Shown here one piece after another: positions 22,457 through 35,125 of a stretch of 64,000 bases of DNA. The first letter of the stretch is position 1. Every line of letters begins with the position of its first letter. Location: NCBI GenBank assembly GCA_022578605.1, contig MU394095.1, forward strand, positions 62,001-126,000, written 5' to 3'. Under the pieces are notes generated by a model. It ran no database searches. It was not told the DNA's origin and saw nothing but the letters and a program-made list of their open reading frames with translations. Both the position numbers and the translations under genes were made by a program. The DNA comes from Camillea tinctor (Eukaryota; Ascomycota; Sordariomycetes; Xylariales; Xylariaceae).

Positions 22457-25400
22457 TCACTTCGGCTCTTCTTCACATGGGGCAGATTGTCTATCCGATT
22501 CATGCGTAGAACTTCGATGCACGTTGTCGTGTACTGTAGCTCTTGCCATCATCCCAGGAAGATATCTAGGTTCATGCCCAGAAAGATGCGTCGGTTCATT
22601 TTGCGCTACATTAAGCGAAGACCCGGAAATGGGGATCTGGAGGGTGCCACTAGTAGGGGCACCGAGAAGTGGGCTTCCAACATCAACTTGTGAGCCCGGT
22701 CGAGTAGTATGAGAATACGTTTTGGGCTCGGCTGTGATAGTCCCGCTAGCTAGGTTGGTTTTCATCGACGATGTTGGCGAGGCAGGTTTGACTACCGCCT
22801 GGTGATGTTCCAAAACCTCGTCTAGTTCTGTGACGGAGGTGTATCGCGAGATCCTATTCTTGAATTAGCATGTTTGCTAGAAGGCATACCACGGCCGACT
22901 CACATGCGATGCTCTTCTACCCATGTATGATGTCTAAACTCCTCTCTTCGATCTGGTACGTTCGTTTTGACCATCTTATTCCCCTCCTTACCCGGCAAGT
23001 TGAACCTATCTCCCAGCCACTGCTGTTTAATTGAGTATTCATAACCGCTCTGCTTGACGGAGTTTTTTGCTAGTTCGCACATATCCACTGGACTTAGTTT
23101 GTAAATCTGTGCCGCTACAGCATACTCCTCCATCAGTGGTTCTTTGGTGAAAGCAAACTGTAAAGGGTCGTCAGTTGACAAAGACACATTCAGGCCGCGT
23201 CTGAAATATTGGTGGAAGGGATTTCGCTCGTACGCCAGGAACAGCGCGTTATTACTGAGAGGCGACATGGCAATGCCAATTTGCTCCAGGTAAAATATAT
23301 ACTGCAGTAGAGGCACCTTTCTAAGGAGAAGCCCATGGCTGATGCTGTGACTGCACAACACCGCAACGGCCAAATGCTCGCTATCACCAGCCTCACCGCA
23401 ATGTGGCCTTAATAGGAATGTGTTGAACCCGCGCTGGCGTCGCCAGAAGTTCAGGGAAGTTATGTTTGCGAACAAGTAGTAAATCCAGTAGCTATAAGGG
23501 GGGTTTTGGTTAGAATTCCATTCTTTTGGCACTGGAAATTTCTTGAAAAGCCGGCGCTCGACCTTGCTCTCGTCGTCCACACTGTCAAAGCCAATAACCC
23601 TTTGCAAGAAGACATGTAGATTTGGGTGGCTTTCAGGGTCTTTAGTTACCTCAAACAGAGGTTGGAAGACGTTTTTGACGATTTGCTCATAGGATGCCAT
23701 CAAGCCGGTAGCCTTGAAGACATCATAGAGCCTTGGGATTTGGATGAGCCAACGGACATTGTGGGAGAATAGCTTGTTGTCAACCACCCAGGCAGCTAGC
23801 TTATCCCATTCATCTAAAGATCTCCCATATATCGATATACGCCACTCTACCATTTGATACTTGCTAGACTCTAAATCTGAAATAACTTCCTTGGTGATTT
23901 CGGCCAAGTACCGGCCATCGATTTGATTATCAGTCTTGAGAAAGATGGTGCGCAGTCGTGATTCCCCTATGGGATTGTACTTGAGGTTGAATTTATCAAA
24001 CCGGTGGAATGAATCTGTATGCGCCTGGACCGGGTATCAGTGGCTACTATTTCAAAAATATATATATGGGTTTTGAGGAGGATCACATACATGCATGTCT
24101 AGAGTATCGATACTCAAGTCATATGCTGTCAAGTTGATGCTCTCAAATACTTCCCTCAGTGTAAGGTTCTTACCATCCCTAAAGAGCACATATTCATCGG
24201 GACACTTCTTCATCTTGCTTTTGATAAAACGCAGGAGGTGCTTCTGGTTCATACATGCAGAATGATGGACGTGGGTATCCACTTTTCTTACGTTGTAAAA
24301 GTCTCGATGGGGCACTTTCTTTGTGTCGGCTGTTTCTTGATATTCGTTGAGGAGAACGTAGAGGTTGAATTTACCTTCAAGATACTGAAGCCTCCGGAAC
24401 GCAAAGCTTTTGCTGGGTCCGTCTGAGGAGATGGAAAGGATTTGTTCCAAATCTACGTAGAAGTCCTTGATGGTGGGGACGCCGACCACTGGAGTATTGG
24501 CATTTTCCGCAGCAATGTTCTCAAACACTTGGTAAACGCCGTTTCCATCTAGGCGGAAGGTGAACTCGCTGACCTGTGGGAGAGGTTTGAGGTCTTCCAT
24601 ATCAAAATCTTCACCAATATCATGACCTGGCTTCCGCTTCTTAATCGTTCTTCTAGGGCCAGAAGGACTTGGCACATCGCCGGGGTTTTGTGTGTCCCCA
24701 GGAGTTGGCAAAACTGCACTGTTGCTCATGCTATTACTGTCCGTGTTTTGACCTGGAGCATACTGGGTGGCATGGGGGCCCACCCACGCTGGTTCGGGGG
24801 GTGGTGGGTATATATCCCAACTTGGATCATCCTTGGGATTGTCGCCGTCTCTCTGTAAAGAGAGGCGAATGTACTTGTGACGAATATCCAGGATCTTCTG
24901 GATGTTTTGGAAAATGGTGCTCAGCTCAGCTGCAATATGCGGGTCGCTGTCGGTATACCCATCAGCAGGCACCCCAGAAGCCGCATTTGTTGGCCCTGTA
25001 CTGGGCTGCAACTGGACTGAAGACATGTCGTGAGGGTTTCCAAGGTTGATCGGGTTGGGGGGTGTAGGGCCGTTATAGCCTCCTAGAGATGGCCGTGTCG
25101 CAGTCCGAGGAATTGTATCGAGATCATGGGGTCTGCTAGGTGACCCGGCTATTTCTGGGAAATTATAGCTCTGTGCAGCGGAGGGTAAAGACACAGTGCT
25201 TACACTAGTAGCTTGTGCAGTAAGGATTCCGTTGTTGTTAGCTGGTTTTGTGTTGGCCATACCAAGGGGGCTATCATGGGGAGTGGTATGGGAGCTTCCT
25301 TCTGCTTTCAACTGGTCTAACTGACTCCTCTGGTAGAAAAGTTTGGCATCCGTCTGAGTCAGCTGCCGCTCAGCAACTGGGTCGTAAAAAGTGGTCTTCC

Positions 25401-25638
25401 TCGGAACATCACGAGGCAACATACCACCATGCAGTGCAGGAGATGTCGGATCGTGTGAGGGGATGGTGGTGGTGTCCGGAGGTAATTGGGAAGAACCATG
25501 ATGCTCCCCGGCATCAGATTCCGAATCGTGCTCGATCATGTGCGTAGCAGCATCAGAGCCGTCTGAATCGAAATCAAGAGTTCGATGGGGAGCCGGAGGC
25601 TTAGGTGATGTAGAGGGGAAAGTCGCTGCTCTCTGGTG
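22457..25638 (-). CDS. AMD1: AMP deaminase (5' end unresolved)
   Basis: Converts AMP to IMP and ammonia in purine interconversion; cytosolic. Exons: about 25638-24091, 24024-22904 and 22853-22457; joins keep frame (TLDMH to [18 protein letters not shown] to [13 protein letters not shown]). Catalytic blocks: [19 protein letters not shown] (zinc His pair), [19 protein letters not shown], and [19 protein letters not shown] with the metal/catalytic Asp pair. The N-terminal ~300 residues are disordered and regulatory, as in other fungal enzymes. The first in-frame ATG is 25539, but coding-like sequence ([16 protein letters not shown]) continues upstream to an in-frame stop at 25639. A 5' exon is therefore likely, and I could not place it. 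The final ~110 residues are a variable tail. Confidence 0.92.
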
Positions 25639-25649
25639 TTAGCCTGTAT

Positions 25650-26496
25650 CATTACCCTGGGTTGAGGAAATAGACAAAAATTCACAGCACATGGTGGGCA
25701 GCAACGACCATGAAGCCCGATTTATGTACTACACGAGTAGTTTAGACCAAACCAAAGAGACTGGCAAAGTCCGTATTGTGGCGCTTTCCCTAAAAAAAAA
25801 AACAAGAGAGGTTGGGTGATTGATAGAGAAATAGGAACGCAAAGGTCAATAGTTAAGGTACCAATTTTATTAAACAGAGTCCGATAGCTACCTTAACATC
25901 GGTACAAAAAAAAAAAAGGTTAGACAAAAGGGGATTAAAGAGAGAGAGGGAGAGAGGGAAACTAAAGAGGATCGCGATAGGTTAGTCGTTAAGAAAAGAG
26001 CCCAATATGCAAAAGTTATTTGCTAAAGTGTGACTCCGAGTCTGTTATCTTTAGCTAGCTCATATACATTAGATAAACAAATAAAGGTAGGTAGGTTACA
26101 GAGAGGAATTACATGTGGTTAAAATATGATATAAGAAGCGCCCTTCCCTTCTCCCCCGAAAAAAGAAAAGAAAGAAAATGAGCAGAGGGAGAAAAAAAAA
26201 GAGACAAGTAAACTATAGATCTTTACTAATTAATTAATTAATTAATTAATTAGGTTAGTACTTAATCAACCTAGGTGGAATGGAGTATGCTAAAAGTTGT
26301 AGCCATATCAGCAACAAACAGTACATACGTACGTACCCATTGAGCCTATGAGATAGCGTGAAGTCTTTAAAGCCTTCCCCTTATCGGTACCTACCTCTTC
26401 TAGCTCAGCAGCCAAGCTGGCCATTAGATGCACTACACTTTAATCCATATCTACATAAGTACGTATCAACAGACCTAGGGGAATGGGGGCTACTAA

Positions 26497-26530
<34 letters not shown>

Positions 26531-26865
26531 GTTCAAGTTTAAGTTTAACCTAGTTAGTAGTTAGCAATTTTTTTAAGTTCAGACACTTTACGTATTATCA
26601 TGATTTTTTCTTCTTGTAGCTTGAGCTTGGCTAGGCCTAACTGTCGTATAGGGTTTACGTTAGATTAAACAAAAATTGCATAAGTATGGTGCTTTAGGAT
26701 TTAATGGCCGCCTGGGCTAATCTAGAAACAACAACGTCCTTGCCATGCTGGCGACACTAGTTATACACGGAGCGGAAGGCACCTACGTTGGCTAATCAGA
26801 CTACTATTATTCTCGAAGCCCACCTCAAAGATTCGGATCTGTATCGTAAGCTAGCAGCCATTCAG
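25650..26865. other. Intergenic with microsatellites
   Basis: AMP deaminase promoter and YEA4 3' side. Holds (TAAT)n at 26227-26256 and a 26-nt T run at 26503-26528. No gene seen. Confidence 0.6.
26227..26256 (+). repeat. (TAAT)n microsatellite
   Basis: About seven and a half perfect TAAT units in intergenic DNA. Confidence 0.85.
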
Positions 26866-28115
26866 CTACCCTACCTTTCCACTTCCCGCTTTGGGAGCCG
26901 GAGTCGTTTTCTTCTTCGAGTCCAAAGAGTACAGCCCCCCGGCTGAGAAGACCACCACGGCTCCTACCAGTGTCCCTGCAGCTAATCGGTTCCCAAATAA
27001 CCAGATGCTCAGCAGCAAACTAATCAACTTGCGGATGTTGAGCACGATCGTGACTGTCAAGGCCGAAGACGCTGCTGCTAAAAGGTTGACGCCTCGAATG
27101 CATGCATACTGCGTCAAAACGTTGAGCATCAGGTAGGCTAGTTGGCTTGGAAGATATAACCCTTCTATTTTCTGCCGCACCGATTCCGGGATCGTTGAAA
27201 GGCTCCCTTGTTCAGACGGTAGCCGCAATGTAAGAGGTGGGCTATCCGCTAGTCGCATGAATTGACGGATCAACGCTTGTGTAAATGGAATGAACAAAGG
27301 CAACGAGAGCAGATGGGAGTAGAACAGGTTCTCCTTCCAATGCGGGCCATACCGCTTGTAGGTTTCCTCCGTGTACAAGCCCATGATTGCCGAGAGGATT
27401 TGTGCAATGAAGAGGACCGCGAGTCCGGTGCTAAAACTGGGCGGCGCGTCGTGGGATTCGCTGGCTCCCATTTCCTACAAGTTAGTTAGCCGTAGGCTTC
27501 CGTAGTAGAAGATGGTAAAGGAGAATGGGGGAAGTCTCCTTGCCTTTGACTGCGCATCTGACCAGGCAGCCGTAATCACACCGACTGTAAGAAGGATAAC
27601 GGCGACCACTTGTATCCGGGAGTACCTCTTTCCATACAAACTGCCCGCCACCATGGTGGTTATGCTACCACCGGAGCGCAAGATGATGTGGACCGGCACA
27701 GAAATGTCGTAGCTAAAGGCATGGTTATTAAGCACGTTAATACTGAAGAAGAGAACTATGTTGATAAGCCAGCGACGAATTGGCACGCGGTTTGGCTTGA
27801 GGAACAATGGCGGCCGCGATGGGTCGAACTGGGAGATGTAGCCAGTAACAGCTACAAATAGAAATTGGACGAAGGTCAAAAGCGTTCCTGTGCAGGAAGA
27901 AAACATATGTGAGCCTCCCTTCCAATGCATTATCGAGGTACACGGGGGTATGATAAGTGTATTAATGGAAGGGGAAGGGGGTTGCTATCGTACCGCTGGC
28001 TGGTTCAACCCTAGAATCAAAGTTAGTTACAAACGTAGCCTGACTAGATTTTAGCGAGCTCACTTGATAATCGCCTCGAGGGCAAAGACCTGCAAGCACC
28101 GAATATGATGAGCCC

Positions 28116-28151
<36 letters not shown>

Positions 28152-28436
28152 GGCATACGAAGACTGCAATCTCACATTGGAGCAGCAGCCGCCAAAGATG
28201 AGGCTCAGCATGACTCCTACGGCAAGCCATTGCGGGATGGTCTCGATGAAGATGCGGCCTGCCAGACCCATAAGCTTGGAATGGGTTGGTCGCTGGTCGT
28301 GTATGCCGTACAACTCGGCCTTCTCGAGGGAAGGCCCAGCATTGATTACTTTGGGAGTCATGGTAGCGCCATTGTGCGGAGCAGCGTGCGAGTCTCGCAA
28401 GGTCTGGCGTCTTCGGGGTGCCGACCGGCTCGTCAT
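26866..28436 (-). CDS. YEA4: UDP-N-acetylglucosamine-type transporter (UAA family, Yea4-like)
   Basis: Nucleotide-sugar transporter of the ER/Golgi membrane, likely supplying UDP-GlcNAc for chitin or glycan synthesis. Exons: 28436-28176, 28089-28064 (26 nt), 28010-27994 (17 nt), 27887-27544, 27474-26866; 1257 nt, 418 aa. The small exons are needed to give GGCCSNVFALEAIIKVEPAS followed by GTLLTFVQFLFVAVTGYIS. Core motif: AFSYDISVPVHIILRSGGS; end: VVFSAGGLYSLDSKKK. The last intron (27543-27475) begins GC, not GT (AAAG then GCAAGG), and ends TTGTAG. Intron 1 carries a (CA)13 repeat. A second ATG at 28361 is a possible start. YEA4 rather than HUT1 is inferred from sequence similarity I recall. 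Confidence 0.9.
28121..28146 (+). repeat. (CA)13 microsatellite in YEA4 intron 1
   Basis: Perfect dinucleotide repeat inside the 28175-28090 intron. On the coding strand it reads as GT repeats before the acceptor. Confidence 0.85.
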
Positions 28437-29850
28437 CGAGTTCGTCGGCCTCGTGAGGTGTCGCGCGACTTGCTTCAGATGGCTCGAGAACGAGGAGTGA
28501 GGTGGGAAGGTATGTAGTACTAGTATTTGGTTCCTGATTTGGCCACTGGTGGCATACCCTGGGGACACCTGTTCTTTGCTGGTTAACACGAGGTGAAGGA
28601 GTAAGCTTAGCTTGGCTTCCTCTAGATGAGAAAGCCAGGAATAGGAAAATATAAAAACGAAGAAGCAGGTAAGAAGACAGTAACGTGCCACGCAATGTCG
28701 ATCCTCTAGGAAGCTAGAATGGCGACAATGCTCTGTAAGGTCCCGAGTACAATTATTATCACACCTACTCTATAGAGCCTTGTCTTATAAGTAGATACTT
28801 AATGTTATGTGAAAGGCGAGTAATTAATAGGTGTGGCTAGTTTGATTTATGGCAAAATAGAAAAAGTAGGTACCTGGCTGCTAGTAACCTACCAAGTAAG
28901 CTTGATTTAGGCGTGTGCCGGTATGGCCGGCACTACATAGTACGTCTGAGCTTCTACTTATGTATTTGGTGGCATTTCCAATCTTAAGCTGAAGGTACTA
29001 AGTACTAAGTACGACTATGTACTCAGTATGTATGTACATACATGCAACCTTGCTAGGCTTCTGTTTTCACACCCTGGCAGCCTGGCTGGAGGGGAGTTCC
29101 GTCGGCAGACAAAGGTACATCTACATACTACTATGTATGTACTTATTTGCTTATGCACTTAGTAATAGACATCTAGGTACATAGGTACATACCTAAGTTA
29201 GTAACGTCTATTACCCCTCCATCCAGTCCCCACCACCCCCCCGCCTCAACTGGGTGGGCAGATAGATCTGCCTGTCTACCTCGATGCATCATCTCTTCAG
29301 AACTGTTATGTGTAGTAACATTCACATTTAGGTTACGTATCTTAGGTAGGTAAGGTGACCTAGCCATTCTCGTGTTTTTTTTTACTTCGGATCTCGATTG
29401 CTTTACCCTTGGCTATTTGTCCTACCTAGTCTGCCTGTAGTCTGTAGTCTATGTCATGATCCTAGAGGTTTTCTTGGGTTCCTTCGGGGAGTAGCCATTC
29501 CATAACTCATCTTCCCCCAATGGACTTTACTATGCTTTCCCGCTGCCTTGTATTCGCTAGGCCTGGTATAAAATCGACTTCCTCATGCACATCCCCGTGT
29601 CGTAAACCCAGCATTGCCTCATGTATAACGTGTCTACTTCCCATGCCGGTTGTAGGCTATTGGCCACACGGCTTGGCCGTCTGGATAATCCCAACACCAT
29701 TGCCCATCTAACGCGTGTAGACGGAGCAATTGCGCCAAGTCCTACCAACCCTTCCAACACACATCTTCCATCTAGGACATCCCCACCTAGCCAAGGTCTC
29801 TCTTCCTTTTCTATGGACCGACACAGGCAGCATTAAGGCTTCCGATAGAG
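28437..29850. other. Intergenic
   Basis: YEA4 promoter and PP2A 3' side, with many TAGGTAC-type motifs at 28850-29200. Small open frames at 29520-29836 lack coding features. No gene supported. Confidence 0.6.
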
Positions 29851-31790
29851 CTATAGTGCCGAGAAGACAAACAGCTGTATTGTGTTAGTTAGCGCAGCTA
29901 AACTTTGGGGGACAGTACCGGTGAACGTACGTTATTCGTCGCAGCAATAGCAATACTGTCTTCGAAGGGATGCCAGCTCATGTGTAGGATCTTCTTGTTA
30001 AAGTCGATTTGGTCTGCGTCTGTCTCCTTCCGCATCCTTTGCCCCTGGCCAGCCCCAGCTGCTGGACTACCCGCACGCGATCCGCCCTTCTTACCGCCGT
30101 TGGTCGCTGTAGGGCTCGTCGATGAATTGATAGGCGTAGGTATGCCTACTTTCTTTGCCTTAAAGGCCGACTTATCAGCCTGCAGAACCACCTCGACTTC
30201 CTTCTCGGGGTCTGACGGGTATATCATGAAGTTATTGTTGTAACTTCCCGTCATGACGTTTTTGGCGTCGCCAGAGAATACCACCTCGAACTTGTCGAAG
30301 ATGCTGTCGTTCTCGTAGGTGTCACAGAGTCGTGGTCGAAGGTGCTCGTGAATGGGTATCGTCTTGACCGGCTGGCGCTCCATGTTAACGTCCCAGATCT
30401 TGACCGTAAGGTAGTCCCGCGAGAGAATGTATCTGCCGTCGTGTGAGAAGCGCACATCCGAGATGGATGATATGATCTCCGAAAAGAAGGACCTGGACGA
30501 CGGGTCTTCTTCTTGTTCGAACACTATCACATTATTTTAGTTAAATAAGCTATATGCTTCTTAGGGGAAACCGAGGTCCTCACGTTTGGCGTGCTGGTCG
30601 CAAAGGGCACTTTCCCGCATGTCAGCTAGCTTGATCGTGCCCTTCGAGCTAGCATACATAAACCAGTTGCAACTGATGGGGTGGAACTCGGCAGCAGTAA
30701 TGACCTCGGTCAACTCCTCCATATTTGCGGGTTTGATGTCGACAATGTTGAAACTCTGATCCTGGATGTTCAGATTCCAAAGATTGATACGGAGATCGTC
30801 GCTACTTATAAACGTCTCCCCGTCGCTATTGACTGAGATACTATTGATATGGTAGGCATGGGCGTTTGCGTAGGTACGTCGAGGTACGGCAGCGACAACC
30901 GTGTCATGGTGTGTCAGACGTGGCAGCTTCAGTTCGCCAGCATTCTTAAAGGGGGATTGGGGGATAGGCCTAGGGACGCCTCCTCCGGCGCCAGTAATGT
31001 TGCCTGGTGTCAGATCGTGCGAGAGGTTGTTTTCGGCCACCACTTTCAAGGACTTCTCGAAGACCTTCCACAACTTGATAGTCTTGTCATTGGTGGAGAG
31101 CAGGTAATGCGAGGCATTTTGTCGGCGGCACCACTTGATCTTGTTAATTTTCTCTTCAATCTCAAGGGACTTTAGATAATCGAACTCGGGCTCGTGCGAC
31201 TGGAACTCGGTATGGAATTTGTACTCGCAGGTTTTTTTCTATAGCCATATTAGATATCTAATTCCGCTAACATCGACGAGTAAGACTGACCGTCTCGTTC
31301 CTCTCAAACAATACGACCCGCCCTCCCTTGTCGCCGGTTGCTAGATAGTTTCCAGTGTGGTCAAACTCCACGGTTGATATAATGTCGGCTAAGAACGCAT
31401 GTAAGCAAAGGACCTAAACGTATACGGCTACAAAACCGTGATTGATCATATCCTGATAGGTTGGTCCGGAGAGGCATGGTTCCTAATGAGCTGATCTATG
31501 TGAACCATGAATCACGCACCTTCTGTGATATCTTCAACATCTCCCTTGTCACCGAAGCACCTAAAGAAAAGGGAGAGTCAGCAAGGTCACGAGGTCGACG
31601 GAGACGATCGACAGGATGTCGATAGTGGGTCGAGAATATGAAGAACGATACTGCAGGGGTTCATGCTGGGGCTGGTAACAAGACACAGGGCAGCAGACAA
31701 GCCAGTCACAAGCAGGGAGTGGAGGGAGTTCTTTGTGTGAACATACTGAGTGAACTTCCAAGTGGGAGAGTTCGTATCTCCTTCCACCAT
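29851..31790 (-). CDS. CDC55: Protein phosphatase 2A regulatory B subunit (PR55 / Cdc55)
   Basis: WD-repeat subunit that targets PP2A to substrates in mitosis and morphogenesis. Exons: 31790-31747, 31560-31520, 31388-31291, 31238-30584, 30523-29931, 29874-29851; 1455 nt, 484 aa. The start [20 protein letters not shown] and blocks [60 protein letters not shown] and [20 protein letters not shown] are diagnostic. The last exon of 24 nt encodes LFVFSAL, the usual end. Before the last blade is a Ser/Gly/Lys-rich insert ([20 protein letters not shown]), as in other filamentous fungi. The donor of intron 3 is GTCAGT. Confidence 0.96.
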
Positions 31791-34189
31791 ATTTATGAGA
31801 GATGATGAGGGTGAAGCTAGCTAAGCTTCGGCCCTTCCTATCGATATGTGATCAAGCGCAAATGCGAAGAGTCGATCAGTGGGTGACGAGGCGACGTCTG
31901 TTGCGACGGGGAAGTGCTCAGCGTCGGAAGATACGTATGCGACCTGCCGAGTCCTTTGTGCTTTGGCGGTTGGGAAGAAAAGAAATACGCAGAGATCGGT
32001 TGGTGTAGAAGGAAAGGTGAATATGTTGAAAGGGTGGCTGAGGGTGTGTGGTGCGGCGAGGTGATGTAGATTAGGTAGGTCGTGAGGTAGTTGGTGTACT
32101 GATGGTGGTGTTGGTGGTGGTGTAGTGGCGGCGGAATGAAAAGGCCCAAAAGCCAAGGCTAGAGAAATGGAGGCCAGAGGATGAATGGACTGGACTACCT
32201 AACCTAAGGTAAGGCCCCAACGATTTTTTGGGGAAGACCTGCAATCGGAAAAGTGTCAGTCGGGGGGGGGCTCAAAGAAAAGGAAAAAAAAAAAAAAAAA
32301 GTAGAGAGGAGGAAAAAAAAAAACATGCATACACTATTTTAAGAGAAGAGGGGTTCTGATAGCTTGTGGGAATGTGAGGAATTTTGAGGATTGCGAGTGA
32401 GGTGAATGATGATGCGAGTTACATAGGTTAGTAGGTAGTTGTCGCCGTGCGCAAGGTTGAAGGAAGAAGTGGGAGAATTTGACAAATTCAATCCACCGCA
32501 CCATATGTAGGAAGTGACCATACAAGAACGTATAAAACGTTATGCTACCTACGGTACTTACCTACCCCGACCAATCTGAAAGGTGGGATTGCCTTACTCT
32601 ACCCGACGTAGGCACCATGTATCTAGGGCACCGCTAGAAGGTACTTGCGCATGTAAGTATATATACTTTGCACAAAATACAGTATAGTGTCCAGGGCGTT
32701 TGGGGTTTCTCTGTGTCTTTATATAGCATGTACATATATGTCTTCAAGGTGCTTATCTTTTTGCCCCTACCTACCTTAAACATACCTCCCCATACCTATC
32801 TATTTATGTATGCGCAAACACGGCCCTCGTAGCTTCGAGCAAAGCTAACTTGGGTGGTTATTGTAGCTAGAGAGGTAACGCATTACGTAGGTATTTAGAT
32901 TTGATACTAGGTAGTGTAGTAGCGGTTAATACTATCTGAGAGTGCTTGAGTAATTATCAAGTAGGCACGGCACTACATAAAGCAAGAAATAGGCACATAC
33001 ATATATGCACATGTGTGTGTATATGTATGTCACGTAAAGCACACAGGTAAGGTACTATTGTAGTTCGGGTATGTACGTATGTTAGATGATTATAGGTAAC
33101 CTATCACCTAGGCACTAATACTCCTTCCCGTCTTACCCATCTACAAATGGGGGAAGAGGGTAATATGATGATATATGGATATTTAATACCTAGGTAAGAA
33201 GACCTGGAAGATGGAAATATGAAGCCCTGTATTTTAATGTTAAGAGGAGCAGGGGAGTGATTATATAATTATTTCACTATGTAGAACCTTATCACTATTA
33301 AAGAAACAAGAGGGGGAAAGGGGCGGCGGTTTGAATACACCTAAGTGTCTCTTTGATTTTAGGCTTTTTGCATAGTAATAGAGAACGTCTTGTATGTATA
33401 TTTAACAATTTCTTTGTCTACCTACCATCTAGGTGCCCCAAGTGATATACATTGTATGAAAAACCGAACCCCACCTTCGTTGACCTTAGGTGAAGTACTT
33501 GACTAGTTATTAGTTAGTTGTCTGACCTTTCTAACCTAGATCAAAATACTAGATAGATTATCGATATTGCATGTTCACTTAGCTCATGTGGCTATGGACT
33601 TAACTTTATAGTATGCATGTTTCCGTGTTGACAAATTGTGTTATAATTTGTACTTAGATCCTGGATTCATACATAGTCCTTCTGCTTCATACATGTAAGT
33701 ACCTGATATGTTGATTTCAATTAATGGAAGTTATCAGACTTCCCTAGTCTGTTACTCCCAGGGGTATGCAGACACTACTTTTCAATAGCAATGATCTTTT
33801 CATTTGTATCAAACCCAAGTGCAAGCTTGTAAGAGGTAGTGTTTATTTCCTGTGACATGACTCCATAGGCAACATTGAAAGTACAATTACTGACGTAACT
33901 TAGTCTGTTACTTCTTTGTAGATGAAGCACGTTCTGCCTAGTAGTAGGTACCTAGGTAGTAGTATATTGAAGGCCTGTGACCGTAACGTCACGAGATCTA
34001 TTAATAGACCAATGCCGACCTATCTGCGCATTTGCACATGCAAGGCCCTACTGTGTACTACTTGCCTATCTAAATACCTAATCTTTTTAAAGAGCCGAGC
34101 CTTTTCCCTTTGCAAATTACCTAGGTTAGGAGCTAAGTAGGTAGTCTTGAGCAGTATATTTCAGTAATTCGCGACCTTTTGTTCCATTA
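31791..34189. other. Long divergent intergenic region
   Basis: 2.4 kb between two start codons. The first ~400 bp probably hold the PP2A 5' UTR and promoter (CT-rich on the minus strand, A-runs at 32284-32324). The rest is AT-rich with ACCTAGGTA-type motifs. No gene or RNA recognised. Confidence 0.55.
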
Positions 34190-35125
34190 ATGAATACCAT
34201 GGACCAAGATAATACGAACATGGGAGAGGCCAAGGACATTAAGGGCAAAGGGAAAGAACTGAATAGTGAGAATGAGGACATCCCAACATTATCAGGACAA
34301 AGCTCCAAACCCGACCCTCTGCTGGCTCGTCTCGCCAGTTCAACTGCTAAGTTAACGAGTGGATTGATAGCTCGCCAGCCAGATACTAATTATATGAACG
34401 ATGTTCTGACTTCTGGCAAACCGGGTACTTCTACTAGCACGTCTCAACCTACCAGAACTACTGCACAGGAAACATCAGCTTACGAACACAACACTGCCCG
34501 ACCTAGTTCTAAGCATACATTTAAGTCTATTCATGTACAAGAAGATGAAAACCAAGAGGAAGCAGACTTTTCTAGGTTTTTACACCATACTAGTGGGCTA
34601 GATCAAACAAGACCACAACAAGTCGAGACAACTGGTTTCTCCCAGCAAGCTTCATATGGTGCGCTGTACTCGATGAACGATGGGCAGGAGGTAGTCCGCA
34701 TGCTCGACTCAGATTACGAAGAAGTAGTCACCGAGGAGGCTGATATCTCCATGACTCGCGACGAACAACGGGCATTGCGGCAGGCATTGTTCTCGGAGGA
34801 TGGGAAGATGGGAAAGGCATGGAAGGACGTACTTAATTTTGTGCCCGAGTTCCTCTCAGATAACAACAGTTCCGCGGCGTATTCTGGACTTTCAGACCAC
34901 CTGGGAGTTCCTGACCCAGAGCAAGCTCGGGAAATTTGGATAACTCAATGGAAAGACGTTCTCTCGTCATACACAGACGAAGTCTGGGGCGACCTCAGCG
35001 ACCTGGTTGGCAGAGCCCAGGAGGAGTTGCAAACGATTACAACGCCCCAAGAGCAAGATAGACCAACAGGACTTCAGGCCTTACGTAGGCTCCAGCAAAT
35101 TCTGGCTCATGTTCGTGGGTCGTGA
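34190..35125 (+). CDS. Conserved-looking hypothetical protein, acidic, single exon
   Basis: 311 aa. I do not recognise a named domain. The N-terminal half is disordered (Ser, Thr, Gln), with one helical stretch PDPLLARLASSTAKLTSGLI near residue 40. The C-terminal half is acidic and helical with Trp: TRDEQRALRQALFSEDGKMG, FVPEFLSDN, PDPEQAREIWITQWKDVLSS and YTDEVWGDLSDLVGRAQEEL. A soluble cytosolic or nuclear protein is likely. A second in-frame ATG (34199, ACCATGG context) may be the real start. Codon use and the long frame without stops support a real gene. Confidence 0.7.
   Translation: MNTMDQDNTNMGEAKDIKGKGKELNSENEDIPTLSGQSSKPDPLLARLASSTAKLTSGLIARQPDTNYMNDVLTSGKPGTSTSTSQPTRTTAQETSAYEHNTARPSSKHTFKSIHVQEDENQEEADFSRFLHHTSGLDQTRPQQVETTGFSQQASYGALYSMNDGQEVVRMLDSDYEEVVTEEADISMTRDEQRALRQALFSEDGKMGKAWKDVLNFVPEFLSDNNSSAAYSGLSDHLGVPDPEQAREIWITQWKDVLSSYTDEVWGDLSDLVGRAQEELQTITTPQEQDRPTGLQALRRLQQILAHVRGS

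Noticed and set aside
29520..29836. Small open frames on both strands downstream of PP2A
   Set aside because: Overlap each other, have no family features and no splice support; treated as intergenic.
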